Source: Pseudomonadota bacterium (lineage in GTDB: Bacteria; Desulfobacterota; Desulfobacteria; Desulfobacterales; RPRI01). Taken from it: a stretch of 64,000 nucleotides of DNA. The translations under genes were made by a program, and so were the position numbers. Numbering within the stretch: position 1 is the stretch's first letter; every line of letters starts with the position of its first letter. Location of the stretch: positions 1 to 64,000 of the forward strand of contig JAHIFE010000096.1 in assembly GCA_018901125.1 (NCBI GenBank). The letters run 5' to 3'. This document shows, piece by piece, positions 1 through 10,154 of this stretch. Below the pieces are notes generated by a model, which ran no database searches, was not told the DNA's origin, and worked only from the letters and a program-made list of their open reading frames with translations.

Positions 1-53
1 ACAACATCATTTATAAAGTTAATATCAGGCTCAATCAGATATTTATCAGTCAT
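1..53 (-). CDS. qmoC: QmoC N-terminus (partial, runs off window start)
   Basis: Reverse complement of 1-53 reads ATG ACT GAT AAA TAT CTG ATT GAG CCT GAT ATT AAC (MTDKYLIEPDINFINDV) after an AAGGAGG ribosome site; located directly downstream of qmoB. Confidence 0.7.
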   Translation of the reverse strand, partial: MTDKYLIEPDINFINDV

Positions 54-95
54 GCTAATACCTCCTTAACAATGGAAATTCTATCACTATTTTAA

Positions 96-131
96 TATTT
101 ATCCCCCGCATTGAAATGCGGGGGATAAATA
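96..131 (-). other. Strong intercistronic hairpin between qmoB and qmoC
   Basis: ATTTATCCCCCGCAT-TGAA-ATGCGGGGGATAAAT, perfect 15-16 bp stem with 4-nt loop, starting 5 nt after the qmoB stop; no U-tract afterwards. Confidence 0.85.
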
Positions 132-135
132 AATA

Positions 136-2448
136 TCAGAATCCCTTAAACGGGTTAGGGCCAAGGCCCTCGATTATCTCAACAAAATCATTTAACATCT
201 TCGGAATTTTGTCATATTCGTCAATTGCAACTTCAAACTGAGCGACCCTTTCGTTCTCAAGCGATAGGCTCTGTAAAGCTTCGCCTATCTTTTTCATCCT
301 TATGCTGGCAAGCTCGCTGCCTTTTACGAAATGGCACTGATAGTCATCTCCATGTTTACAACCAAGGAGACACACGCCGTCCATACCCTGTGAAAGAGCG
401 TCTTTTATCCATATTACGTTAGTTGATCCAAGGCATCTTACAGGAACAAATCTGATACAGTTGGAATAATTAAGCCTGTTCATACCTGCTATGTCGAGAG
501 CAGGATAAGCGTCATTTTCGCAAACAAGACAAAGGATTCTAAACGGTGGTTCATCAAAATCATCTTCGGAAGGAACGCCTATTGCCTTAACCATCGATCC
601 TACACTGTCAATATTATAATCGGCAAAACCAATAATACGTTCAGGGCATGCGCCCATACAAGTTCCGCAGCGTCTGCATCGTGTTGGATTTGGTTTTGGT
701 GTTCCTTTTTCATCATCATCCAACGCTCCGAAAGGACATTCTTCTGTACAACGTTTGCACTGAGTACATCTCTGGAAGAAAAAGTCAGGAAACGTCATAT
801 CGCCTGATCTTGGATGAACAGAAACGCCTCTGTTTGAAGACTCAATGCATTGAATTGCTTTTAGTGCTGCTCCAGCAGCATCTTCAATAGCTTCTTCCAT
901 GGTCATGCTTCTTCTTATACATCCTGCAGCATAAACACCGGTTCTTTGTGTTTCGTAAGGAAAGCATATAAAATTCGAATCTGTGTATTTATCAAAAAGA
1001 TCTATATCACGAAAACCAGGGCCCTGTCTGTATGCAAGATTGATAACAGGATCATCAGTTGTGACAGGCACCATACCTGTGGCAAGTACAACCATATCTG
1101 CTTTTACCTGAATCTTTTCTCCAAGCAGTGTATTGTCGGCTTCAACGATCATGCCGTTGCCGTTTTTCGAAACACTAACGACTTCTCCCTTGGTTAAAAA
1201 GATACCTGCATCCTGCTGTAGGCTTTTGTAAAAATTTTCCATTAGGCCTGGTGTCCGCATATGCTGATAGAATATATAAGCTTTTCCATCAGAATAATCC
1301 TCGCGGACGTATTTAGCCTGTTTGAGTGAAACAAGGCTTGTAACAGATCCGCAAAATGCGAAGTCGTTATCATTGCCACCTTGTCCCGGGCTCTGAACAA
1401 ATACAACTGATTTAGCTTCTTTTCCGTCTGAGGGACGCGTTATTTTGCCTTTTACAGCAATTTCTTCAAACTGGACATTTGTGACTACATCGGGAATTGC
1501 TCCAAATCCAAGATGAGCAAATTCATTTTCTTCGGCCTTATATGGTCTCCATCCGGCGGTCAGTATAACTGATCCGAATTTCTCGCCATTTGGATCAAAT
1601 GAAAGGATATCAACCCTGCCCTGGTTATATTCCTTATAAAGCTCGATCAACTTTTCTTTTTCATACTCTTTCCCGCTTTCGTCCACTTTCATCTCATCGG
1701 GCAGCGGAAAAGGAACATCAAACTCAATCTTTTCACCGGGTTGTTTCAATGTAACCGTAAAATCTCCAGGCTGGCCCGCTATTCTTGCAACAATGGTGTT
1801 GGTTTTAACAGTTATATTAGAAAAAGACTCAAGTTCTTTAATCTTACCGGAAATAATTGGAGGAATTATACTTTCAAACGGATCTTCTATAGGCAGTTGT
1901 TTTCTGACCTTTGCCGCATAACCGCCGATAGCACCTTCTTTTTCAACAATTGTTACTTCGTATCCGGCTTTAGCAGCATCAAGTGCCGCAGAGATGCCGG
2001 CTATTCCACCGCCGATAACCAAAATCTTTCTGCAAAATGCATCAAGTTTATAAGGTTCGGGAAGTGTAATCTTCTTTGTTTTAATTACACCCATTTTCAG
2101 ATAATCTTCAGCCATCATCTGGGTATGATCTATACCATCTTCGGCATTTTTCGTGCTGGGATGAGTCCATACCACCTGTTCTCTTAAGTTAACACGATCC
2201 ACAAGACAGCCGTCAAATCTGAAAATATCGAAATTGACCCGGCGGGAGCAGGCGCCTATCACAAGGGCATTAACACCCTCGGCTATGTCCTGCTTTAATA
2301 ATTCTACTCCTTCCTTGCTGCAAAGAAAAGGATGTGTTTTAACAATGCCAACACCTTCTGATTTAGGAACTCCGCTAAGCTTATCTATATCCAGAGCTTC
2401 TCCGATTCCGCAACCAGTGCATATATATACGCCATATTTCTTATCCAT
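136..2448 (-). CDS. qmoB: Quinone-interacting membrane-bound oxidoreductase subunit B (HdrA-like flavoprotein with MvhD-like tail)
   Basis: 770 aa; FAD motif VIGGGIAGISAALDAAKAGYEVTIVEKE; two 4Fe-4S motifs (CTQCKRCTEECP, CRRCGTCMGACP); follows qmoA. Confidence 0.93.
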   Translation of the reverse strand: MDKKYGVYICTGCGIGEALDIDKLSGVPKSEGVGIVKTHPFLCSKEGVELLKQDIAEGVNALVIGACSRRVNFDIFRFDGCLVDRVNLREQVVWTHPSTKNAEDGIDHTQMMAEDYLKMGVIKTKKITLPEPYKLDAFCRKILVIGGGIAGISAALDAAKAGYEVTIVEKEGAIGGYAAKVRKQLPIEDPFESIIPPIISGKIKELESFSNITVKTNTIVARIAGQPGDFTVTLKQPGEKIEFDVPFPLPDEMKVDESGKEYEKEKLIELYKEYNQGRVDILSFDPNGEKFGSVILTAGWRPYKAEENEFAHLGFGAIPDVVTNVQFEEIAVKGKITRPSDGKEAKSVVFVQSPGQGGNDNDFAFCGSVTSLVSLKQAKYVREDYSDGKAYIFYQHMRTPGLMENFYKSLQQDAGIFLTKGEVVSVSKNGNGMIVEADNTLLGEKIQVKADMVVLATGMVPVTTDDPVINLAYRQGPGFRDIDLFDKYTDSNFICFPYETQRTGVYAAGCIRRSMTMEEAIEDAAGAALKAIQCIESSNRGVSVHPRSGDMTFPDFFFQRCTQCKRCTEECPFGALDDDEKGTPKPNPTRCRRCGTCMGACPERIIGFADYNIDSVGSMVKAIGVPSEDDFDEPPFRILCLVCENDAYPALDIAGMNRLNYSNCIRFVPVRCLGSTNVIWIKDALSQGMDGVCLLGCKHGDDYQCHFVKGSELASIRMKKIGEALQSLSLENERVAQFEVAIDEYDKIPKMLNDFVEIIEGLGPNPFKGF

Positions 2449-2457
2449 GATAACCTC

Positions 2458-3735
2458 CTACCTCCTCACCAGGGTTTGAATAGCCTTTAGGGCCATACCG
2501 GTAGCATTCTGGTTTGATGATACCACGTCGGCAGGCTTGTTAGCACATCCTGCAGCAAACATTCCGCCTTTTTCAAAATTATTGATTATGAAACCATCTG
2601 AATTGCAATTAAGTTCAGCAGGCAGTTTGCTTATTGCATTTGTAGGTTGCATGCCGGTGGCAAGAACGGCCATTCCAACAGTCTGTCTGATTTTCTCGCC
2701 GGTTACAGCATTTTCAGCAACTACAGTGATATTATTTGTTGCGGGATCTTCACTTACTTCAGCTACTTTGCCTTTTATAAAAAAGATCTTGTCGTCTTCC
2801 TTAATTTTATTATAAAATTTTTCATACCTTAAACCGGGAGTTCTTAAATCAATATAGAAAATATATATATTGGCGTCAGGATACTGCTCTCGGATATAGG
2901 TTGCGTGCTTTAAAGAAGCCATGCAGCATATGTAGGAACAGTAAGGCAGGTGATTTTCATCTCTTGACCCGGCGCACTGGACAAAGGCAATACTTTCAAT
3001 TGCTTTGCCATCAGATGGACGAACGATTTTCCCTTTTGTAGGACCGTTTGGAGATGCATATCTTTCAAGAATCATGTTCGTGATTATATTTTGATGCTTA
3101 CCAAATCCCAAATTATCTATTTTGTTAGCATCATATGGAATCCATCCGGTAGCCCATACAATTGCGCCTACTTTCAAATCTATCGTTTTTGACTCCATGT
3201 TAAGATCAATTGCACTGTATTTACAAGCATCTACACACTTAGCACATTCAGCGCCTTTACATGTGGCACCGTCGATCACATATTTCATAGGAAATGACAT
3301 CTCGAAAGGACTGTATATAGTCTTCGAATTATCAAGACCAAAGTTAAAATCATTTTTTCTTTCAACAGGGCATACCTTAACACATTCATCACAAGCCACA
3401 CAATTTTCATTAACATATCTAGGGCTTATCTTAATTTGAGCATTATAGTTTCCGGGCTCACCCTCAACTTTTTGAACCTCTGCCAGTGTATAAATTTTAA
3501 TTTTTGGGTTATCTTTAATCCTTCTGAAATTGATTTCAAGACCACAGGTCGGGGGACATAGCTTTGGAAAATATTGATTTAACTGTGCTACCCTTCCGCC
3601 CAGATAAGGATTTTTTTCGACCACCAAGACCTCATAGCCCACCTCTGCAGCCTCAAGGGCAGTGGTCAAACCGCTTATTCCGCCCCCGACGACCAAAATA
3701 CTTCCACTAGCAGGAGCTGCTTTGTCTGCTGTCAT
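2458..3735 (-). CDS. qmoA: Quinone-interacting membrane-bound oxidoreductase subunit A (HdrA-like)
   Basis: 425 aa; VVGGGISGLTTALEAAEVGYEVLVVEKNPYLGGRVAQLNQYFPKLCPPTCGLEIN; downstream of aprBA. Confidence 0.93.
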   Translation of the reverse strand: MTADKAAPASGSILVVGGGISGLTTALEAAEVGYEVLVVEKNPYLGGRVAQLNQYFPKLCPPTCGLEINFRRIKDNPKIKIYTLAEVQKVEGEPGNYNAQIKISPRYVNENCVACDECVKVCPVERKNDFNFGLDNSKTIYSPFEMSFPMKYVIDGATCKGAECAKCVDACKYSAIDLNMESKTIDLKVGAIVWATGWIPYDANKIDNLGFGKHQNIITNMILERYASPNGPTKGKIVRPSDGKAIESIAFVQCAGSRDENHLPYCSYICCMASLKHATYIREQYPDANIYIFYIDLRTPGLRYEKFYNKIKEDDKIFFIKGKVAEVSEDPATNNITVVAENAVTGEKIRQTVGMAVLATGMQPTNAISKLPAELNCNSDGFIINNFEKGGMFAAGCANKPADVVSSNQNATGMALKAIQTLVRR

Positions 3736-4000
3736 GCTATCCCTCCGTGCTTAATTAAAGTTAGTATAATAACAATCTGATTAAAAAGGTACTATCCTAT
3801 AAAACGATATCCTTAAAATTGATAACTAATCGCTTTTAACAATTAATAGTTGTTACAAATATCCAAATGCTTAAAGATTTTATTTCAATTAGTTTTGGTT
3901 GCAGCAAAAGTCAATCTTTTTTAATATAAAAACCTTAAGCTCGCGGATATTTTCATTAGGATATCGTCTTATTGTACCTAATACACCGTCTTAACTTAAT

Positions 4001-4033
4001 AAAAACCTCCAGGCGTCTTTCGACACCTGGAGG
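4001..4033 (-). terminator. Rho-independent terminator downstream of aprA
   Basis: Minus strand CCTCCAGGTGTC-GAAA-GACGCCTGGAGG-TTTTTATT: 12-bp stem (one G.U), GNRA loop, U-tract. Confidence 0.85.
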
Positions 4034-4062
4034 CATATCCAACTTTTAACAATAATACAATC

Positions 4063-4090
4063 GTAGAGACGCAAAATTTTGCGTCTCTAC
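4063..4090. repeat. 28-bp perfect palindrome GTAGAGACGCAAAATTTTGCGTCTCTAC
   Basis: Exact self-complement read directly, located 8 nt past the aprA stop. Confidence 0.95.
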
Positions 4091-4098
4091 ATTAATTA

Positions 4099-6072
4099 TC
4101 ACGGAATGATCTTGACGTAATCTTTCTTAAATACGCTCCATTCCTTCTTTGCCGGATCAAACTTTGAGTTTACAAAGCAGAACCAGTTTGCATCATCCTG
4201 TCCGGGATAGTCTGCTTGATAGTAAAATCCGGGATAACGTGTTTCTTTACGGAACTGGATATGGCGCAGATGAGCTTCAACAGTCCATATACGATGATAG
4301 ATTTCCCATGCTCTCATAAGTTCATGGAGATCACCGGCACCAAGTTTTTCACAGTCTTCGCGCATTGTTTCAAGAAGTTCCATGACGATCTCAAGACTCT
4401 TGCTGCTTGTCTGATAGTATGTGGCTGTTCCTGCACCGTATTCATGAGTGGCTTTCATAAGTCTTAAAGCCATTCCTGAAGGTTTGATATAATTGGGGTT
4501 AATATCAACAGCCGTGGTATAGGCACAGTTTTCAAGGTAAGTTCTTACCGGTTTGTAAACCATGTCAACAAGTTCTTGTGCGCTTTGTTTTATTGCTGGT
4601 TTGAAATCGGCATGATCACGTACGAATTTTACCATTTCCTTTGCAGTAATTCTGCCTTCAGCATGTGATCCTGAAGAGAATTTGTGACCTGAACAACCAA
4701 CACCGTCACCTGCAGTAAAGAGACCAACTACTGTGGTCATACGGTTATAAATTTTTCCTGCATCTCCCCATTTATATGAGTCGGGGACCCAGGCAGCATC
4801 CGGGCCGGAAGCCCACAAGCCGCAGCAGCCGGAATGTGAACCAAGAAGGTACGGTTCTGTAGGCATAACTTCAGAAACCTTCTTTTCAGGCTCGCAGTTC
4901 TGGGCACACCACAGATTTGCCTGACCACAAGTCATATCAAGGAAGTCTTCCCATGCTTCAGACTCAAGGTGTTTGAGTTCTTTCTTGTCCATGGTTTTAC
5001 CAAGCTCACCAAGAGCTGTAACTGTATCCATTATGATCGGACCGCGTCCTGCTTTCATTTCAAACAGCATGAGGTGGTTACGCAGACAGGTAGGTGTAAC
5101 AGCTGCTGTTCCATAAGGAGCATATTTTTCAAGCTCTGCTTTTGCTGCATCACTTGCTGCAAAATTTTCACCAAGACCGTTAAGTGTTTTGGCCTTGAAC
5201 AGAAGGAACCATGCACCAACCGGGCCGTAACCGTCTTTAAAACGTGCTGGCGTGAAACGGTTTTCCATCATTGAAAGTTCGGCACCAACTTTCATACACA
5301 TTGTGTATGTGGAGCCTGCATTCCATACCGGATACCATGCGCGGCCTTTACCTTCACCAACGCTTCTCGGCATATAAATATTAACAGCACCACCACATGC
5401 AACCATCATGGTTTTGCATTTGATGATATAAACTTTGTTTTCACGAACTGAGAAACCAACAGCGCCTGCAATCTGATTCGGCTTATTGGCATCAAGAAGC
5501 AGTTCTACGATAAAACAGCGTTCAATAATATTGTCTGTTCCAAGGGCAAGTTTTGCAGCTTCTGCAACGATTCTTTTGTATGACTCACCGTTGATCATTA
5601 TCTGCCATTTACCGGTGCGGACAGGCTCTGCGCCGCTTTTTAATGTACCGGCAGCTTGGCCTTTCTTACCATCAAGATTCTTGCCTTCTGCAGTTTTCTT
5701 CCATACGGGTAGTCCCCATTCTTCAAAAAGATGGACTGAATCATCCACATGAGTACCAAGATCAAAAATAAGGTCTTCACGTACAATACCCATAAGGTCG
5801 TTACGGACCATTCTGACGTAATCGTCTGGTGTATTTTTACCAATATATGTATTTATAGCTGAAAGGCCCTGGGCAACAGCACCACTTCTTTCCATGGCAG
5901 CTTTATCGCACAGTAATATTTTCGTATCCGGAGCAGCCCATTTTTTCACTTCAAAAGCGGTTCCGCATGCAGCCATACCGCCACCTACTATAAGAATGTC
6001 CACTTCAAGCTCTTCAACTGCCGGATCTTTGACGGCCTTTGTTTCACCCAAAGGTTTATTAGGTAATGCCAT
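4099..6072 (-). CDS. aprA: Adenylylsulfate reductase alpha subunit
   Basis: 657 aa FAD/succinate dehydrogenase-like protein (VDILIVGGGMAACGTAFEVKKW...); paired with ferredoxin-like aprB. Confidence 0.95.
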   Translation of the reverse strand: MALPNKPLGETKAVKDPAVEELEVDILIVGGGMAACGTAFEVKKWAAPDTKILLCDKAAMERSGAVAQGLSAINTYIGKNTPDDYVRMVRNDLMGIVREDLIFDLGTHVDDSVHLFEEWGLPVWKKTAEGKNLDGKKGQAAGTLKSGAEPVRTGKWQIMINGESYKRIVAEAAKLALGTDNIIERCFIVELLLDANKPNQIAGAVGFSVRENKVYIIKCKTMMVACGGAVNIYMPRSVGEGKGRAWYPVWNAGSTYTMCMKVGAELSMMENRFTPARFKDGYGPVGAWFLLFKAKTLNGLGENFAASDAAKAELEKYAPYGTAAVTPTCLRNHLMLFEMKAGRGPIIMDTVTALGELGKTMDKKELKHLESEAWEDFLDMTCGQANLWCAQNCEPEKKVSEVMPTEPYLLGSHSGCCGLWASGPDAAWVPDSYKWGDAGKIYNRMTTVVGLFTAGDGVGCSGHKFSSGSHAEGRITAKEMVKFVRDHADFKPAIKQSAQELVDMVYKPVRTYLENCAYTTAVDINPNYIKPSGMALRLMKATHEYGAGTATYYQTSSKSLEIVMELLETMREDCEKLGAGDLHELMRAWEIYHRIWTVEAHLRHIQFRKETRYPGFYYQADYPGQDDANWFCFVNSKFDPAKKEWSVFKKDYVKIIP

Positions 6073-6143
6073 ATTAAATCCTCCTTAAGAAATTTTATTC
6101 ATCATTATTCTTTTAAATTTAAACTTAAGCTAACCAAACCTGT

Positions 6144-6575
6144 TTATTTCGCAGGTACTGGAAGTACGCGTCCATCGGCCTCTTCTGTTGAAAGAAGAGC
6201 ACTGTCAAGGTCTTTTCCTTTAAGATTTAAGTAAGCATTGGCCTGGCCTTCCGGAGTAGTTCTAATGGGGAACTTAAAGCGTTTTACAAGGCCATTTCTG
6301 AACTTACAGGTCCACATAACATCTTCAGTACCCATCATTGGCATAATGCTGCTTCCAAGTGGTACGAAATCGGAATAACCACGAACTTCAATTGCCTGGG
6401 TAGGACATATTTTTACACATGAAAAGCATTCCCAGCACTGATCCGGCTCCTGATTGTAAGCCTTCATCGCAGTTGGATCAAGAACCATAAGGTCATTAGG
6501 GCAAATATACATACATGCTGTTTTGTCCCCGCCTTTGCAACCATCACATTTTTCAGCAATTACAAAAGATGGCAT
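6144..6575 (-). CDS. aprB: Adenylylsulfate reductase beta subunit
   Basis: 143 aa; MPSFVIAEKCDGCKGGDKTACMYICPNDLMVLD and CWECFSCVKICPTQAIEVRGYSDFVPLG. Confidence 0.95.
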   Translation of the reverse strand: MPSFVIAEKCDGCKGGDKTACMYICPNDLMVLDPTAMKAYNQEPDQCWECFSCVKICPTQAIEVRGYSDFVPLGSSIMPMMGTEDVMWTCKFRNGLVKRFKFPIRTTPEGQANAYLNLKGKDLDSALLSTEEADGRVLPVPAK

Positions 6576-7245
6576 TTATCATCCCTCCTATTGTTGTGTA
6601 ATTTATTTTTTCTATTGTCTAACGGTTTTTATTATAATACCAATGGTTTTAATATAATTGTAAGTTGTGAGCACCTCCCTTCATAACACGGGCTATCAAA
6701 AACCCTTTCACGTTACTATTTAACATAATCTGCTTTGTTTTTCTATAGCCTTATATATCAAGGCGTTGGATTTTTGTCTTTAAAATCAAGGTGTTGATTT
6801 TGCTAATCAAACAAAGAAATGTCATATCACCCTGTATTTTTATTGTCAAGGACTTTTGCCAACCAAAAAATCATTGGAAATATATATTTACAATATGCTA
6901 CATTTAGTAAAATATTGATGATTTCCTCATATCAGCCACCACATATTGTAACATTTAAAGCCAAATTTATTCACATGAGTTTAAATAAATTTTGTTTATT
7001 TCTTTACCAAATGAGTCAAGAAGTATAAAATGATAAATCATTTGGCAACTGTTTAGTTCATTAATAAGGAATATTTAAAAAAAGCTGCAAGGCACATGCC
7101 ATTGAAAAGATTGGTCGATATGCTTTGTAACTAATATAAATAATTTATATATCAGCATCTATTTAATATTTTTGTTTTTCGGAATATGTCCGTTTTTTTT
7201 ACAACATGTAAAATTTGACTTTTAACGGGGGTATCAGGATTAAAT

Positions 7246-7971
7246 ATGGAAGAAAACATACTACAACTGTTTCCGGGTGATAAATTCCGATTCACATGCA
7301 AAAGTTCTTTATCATGTTTTAATGAATGCTGCCGTGATCTCAACCAGTTTCTATATCCGTATGATATTTTAAGACTTAAAAATAATCTTGGACTATCTTC
7401 GGGAATGTTTTTGGAACAATATACAAATTTTCATACCGGTCCCGAAACCGGCCTTCCGGTTGTATCGCTCAAGACAGATAACGATTTGGAATTAAAATGT
7501 CCTTTTGTAACGCCTTCCGGATGCAAGGTTTATAAAGACCGGCCATCTTCATGCCGCACATATCCTCTATCAAGGCTTATATCCCGCAGCAGAGAAACAG
7601 GCAGACTTTCGGAATACCATATGCTTTTTAGAGAACCCCACTGCTTGGGTTTTGATAACGGTAAAGAACAGACAGCGCACGAATGGATTAAGGACCAGGA
7701 TATAGAGCTTTATAACGAAATGAACGATATGATGATGGAAATTATAAGCCTGAAAAACCAGAACATGCCAGGTGAACTGGACATTAAATCGAGTTATATG
7801 TTTCGTATGGCTTTATACGATCTTGACGCATTCAGAACATATCTTTTTTCAGTTGAAAATATGATTAATTATATCGATGAAAATGATCTGAAAGCTGCCA
7901 AACAGAATGACACAGAGCTGCTAAAAATTGCTTTAAAATGGGTTAAAAAGGAGATTTTTTCAACCCAATAA
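7246..7971 (+). CDS. YkgJ family cysteine cluster protein
   Basis: 241 aa; FRFTCKSSLSCFNECCRD...CPFVTPSGCKVYKDRPSSCRTYPLSR. Confidence 0.8.
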   Translation: MEENILQLFPGDKFRFTCKSSLSCFNECCRDLNQFLYPYDILRLKNNLGLSSGMFLEQYTNFHTGPETGLPVVSLKTDNDLELKCPFVTPSGCKVYKDRPSSCRTYPLSRLISRSRETGRLSEYHMLFREPHCLGFDNGKEQTAHEWIKDQDIELYNEMNDMMMEIISLKNQNMPGELDIKSSYMFRMALYDLDAFRTYLFSVENMINYIDENDLKAAKQNDTELLKIALKWVKKEIFSTQ

Positions 7972-7989
7972 AGGGGGATTTTTTTATTA

Positions 7990-8805
7990 ATGAAAACCGA
8001 AAACAAGGTAGCTCTCGTGCTTGGGTCAGTTAAAGGAATCGGCAAAGGCATAGGACTTTTTCTTGCCAAAAAGGGAATCAGGATTGTGCTTAATTACTTT
8101 GACTGGGAAGAGTCTCTTGAAAAATTGAAACAGGATCTTGAAAAAATTTCCACTCCTCATTTGATTGTTAAAACAAATCTTCTTGAAACAGATAAAATAC
8201 CAGGCCTTATCAAAAAAGTTGTCGATAATTTCGGCCGTCTTGATATTCTGATAAACAACATAGAACGAGGAGGATGGCCTGTTGTTCACGGGGCATACAA
8301 CTGCGAACAGTGGGATCTTGAAATGGCGACAACGCTTCGGGCCAAACAATGGGTGCTTGAAAGCTCACTACCATATCTGAAGAAATCAGGAAACGGTATT
8401 GTCATAAATTTTTCTTCTATAGCGGGTATAGTCGGAAGATCAGGCCCCTTAAGCTACATTTTTAATGAGGGTTATTCCGCCGCAAACCGGGGGGTTTCGC
8501 TTTTGACAGAAACATGGGCACGTATAGCTGCACCTGAAGTTCGTGTTAATGAAATTATGTTAGGGATTATCGAATCCCGCCATGGCGAAAACACAAGGGG
8601 ATGGGGATTGCTAACAGATGCCCAGAAGCAGGATATATTAAACCACACTTTAATCGGAAGAACAGGAACAATCGATGATGTTGTAAAGGCAGTATGGTTT
8701 TTGATAAATGATGCGTCTTTTATGACAGGCAGCGTTATTAGATTAGACGGCGGCTATGTCCTTGGCGGGGATAAAGTGGCTCCAATACCAAAAGGTGTTT
8801 TGTAG
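7990..8805 (+). CDS. SDR-family protein with degenerate active site
   Basis: 271 aa; Rossmann motif GSVKGIGKGIG and C-terminal GSVIRLDGGY; YSAAN in place of YxxxK. Confidence 0.8.
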   Translation: MKTENKVALVLGSVKGIGKGIGLFLAKKGIRIVLNYFDWEESLEKLKQDLEKISTPHLIVKTNLLETDKIPGLIKKVVDNFGRLDILINNIERGGWPVVHGAYNCEQWDLEMATTLRAKQWVLESSLPYLKKSGNGIVINFSSIAGIVGRSGPLSYIFNEGYSAANRGVSLLTETWARIAAPEVRVNEIMLGIIESRHGENTRGWGLLTDAQKQDILNHTLIGRTGTIDDVVKAVWFLINDASFMTGSVIRLDGGYVLGGDKVAPIPKGVL

Positions 8806-8881
8806 CTTTAGATTTGATGCTATACAACACTCTTAAGAGATTTTTAAACCCCCGAAAGAGATGTATTTTCTATTTGCCATA

Positions 8882-9757
8882 TCATGATGCCCAAATCATA
8901 GCTCCGCATCTGTCCTGCCGAGCTACATCAATTCTGGTTTTACAGCATGTTAAAGCACACCCGACAACGCTGAGCGCTTTTTCGGGTGTGTTGTTTGTTT
9001 CGCTGAGATGGGATAGAATTACGTGTTCAAGATTGTCGTGCACAATTTCCTGCAGAAGTACTTTTGAATCTTCATTAGACAAATGGCCTGCTCTGCTTTT
9101 TATCCGCTGTTTTAATGGCCAGGGGTAGGGGCCGTTTACAAGCATATCAGGGTCGTGATTTGCCTCCAGAATTAATATGGAGCACATTTTCAGATGCTCT
9201 TTAACTATAGTGGTTGCTATTCCCAGATCCGTTGCTATCCCTATTTTGGTTTTGTTTTTTGATACCGTAAAACCTGCTGTGTCTTTAGCATCATGAGATA
9301 ATGAAAAAGGATGAAAATAGATATCGTTTATATTAAAGCCTGTGCCGCATTCAAAAATATTAAACTCATCGATTCTGCCGAGCAATGAAGAAGCAGCATC
9401 TCGGGTTTTATGACTTATATGGACTGGAATGGCGAATCGGCGGGATAGTACTCCGACTCCGTGTATGTGATCGGCATGTTCATGGCTTACAATAATTGCA
9501 TCAAGATTTTCGGGAGCAAGATTGTTTGCTTTCATCCTTCGTTCGATTTCAACTCCCGACAATCCGGCATCAATAAGAACTGAAGTTTGGCCATCCGAAA
9601 TATAAATTGAATTGCCTTTGCTGCCGCTTGCAAGTAAGCACAGCTTAATGCCGGACGAGTCGTCTGGTTTTTCAGATGAAGTGTTTTTATTCAAATTATA
9701 CCCCGGTATGGCCGAAGCCTCCTTTGCCGCGCTTTGTATCATCAAGACTGTCGGCAA
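8882..9757 (-). CDS. MBL-fold metallohydrolase (YycJ/WalJ-like); start uncertain, overlaps dut
   Basis: LCLLASGSKGNSIYISDGQTSVLIDAGLSG and HEHADHIHGVG. Confidence 0.85.
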   Translation of the reverse strand: MPTVLMIQSAAKEASAIPGYNLNKNTSSEKPDDSSGIKLCLLASGSKGNSIYISDGQTSVLIDAGLSGVEIERRMKANNLAPENLDAIIVSHEHADHIHGVGVLSRRFAIPVHISHKTRDAASSLLGRIDEFNIFECGTGFNINDIYFHPFSLSHDAKDTAGFTVSKNKTKIGIATDLGIATTIVKEHLKMCSILILEANHDPDMLVNGPYPWPLKQRIKSRAGHLSNEDSKVLLQEIVHDNLEHVILSHLSETNNTPEKALSVVGCALTCCKTRIDVARQDRCGAMIWAS

Positions 9758-10154
9758 TTTCTATATCGGCCTGGTAAACCCGTTTAACAAGCATCTGGGC
9801 GATCCTGTCTCCCCGTTTGAAAGTATAATCTTCTTTTCCGTGGTTAATTACCGCTATCATGATTTCGCCGCGGTAATCCGCATCAATAGTGCCGGGAGAA
9901 TTTATTATGCCTATTCCGTGTTTAACTGCAAGGCCGCTTCTTGGGCGAATTTCTATTTCAAAACCTTCAGGTATAGAAACGGCAAGGCCGGTCGGGATTA
10001 AAGCAATATTTCCTTGATTAACAACAAGATCATTTTCAAGGCAGGCGCAAACATCCATACCGGCGCTATGAGGCGTCATATAGCGCGGCAGGGAAATATC
10101 GGCATCTCTGTCTGCATTTAACCGCAAAAAACGGATTGTAGGAGTGTTTTCCAT
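9696..10154 (-). CDS. dut: dUTP diphosphatase
   Basis: 152 aa; MTPHSAGMDVCACLEND, RPRSGLAVKHGIGIINSPGTIDADYRGEI, RGDRIAQMLV, C-terminal KRGKGGFGHTG. Confidence 0.95.
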   Translation of the reverse strand: MENTPTIRFLRLNADRDADISLPRYMTPHSAGMDVCACLENDLVVNQGNIALIPTGLAVSIPEGFEIEIRPRSGLAVKHGIGIINSPGTIDADYRGEIMIAVINHGKEDYTFKRGDRIAQMLVKRVYQADIEIADSLDDTKRGKGGFGHTGV

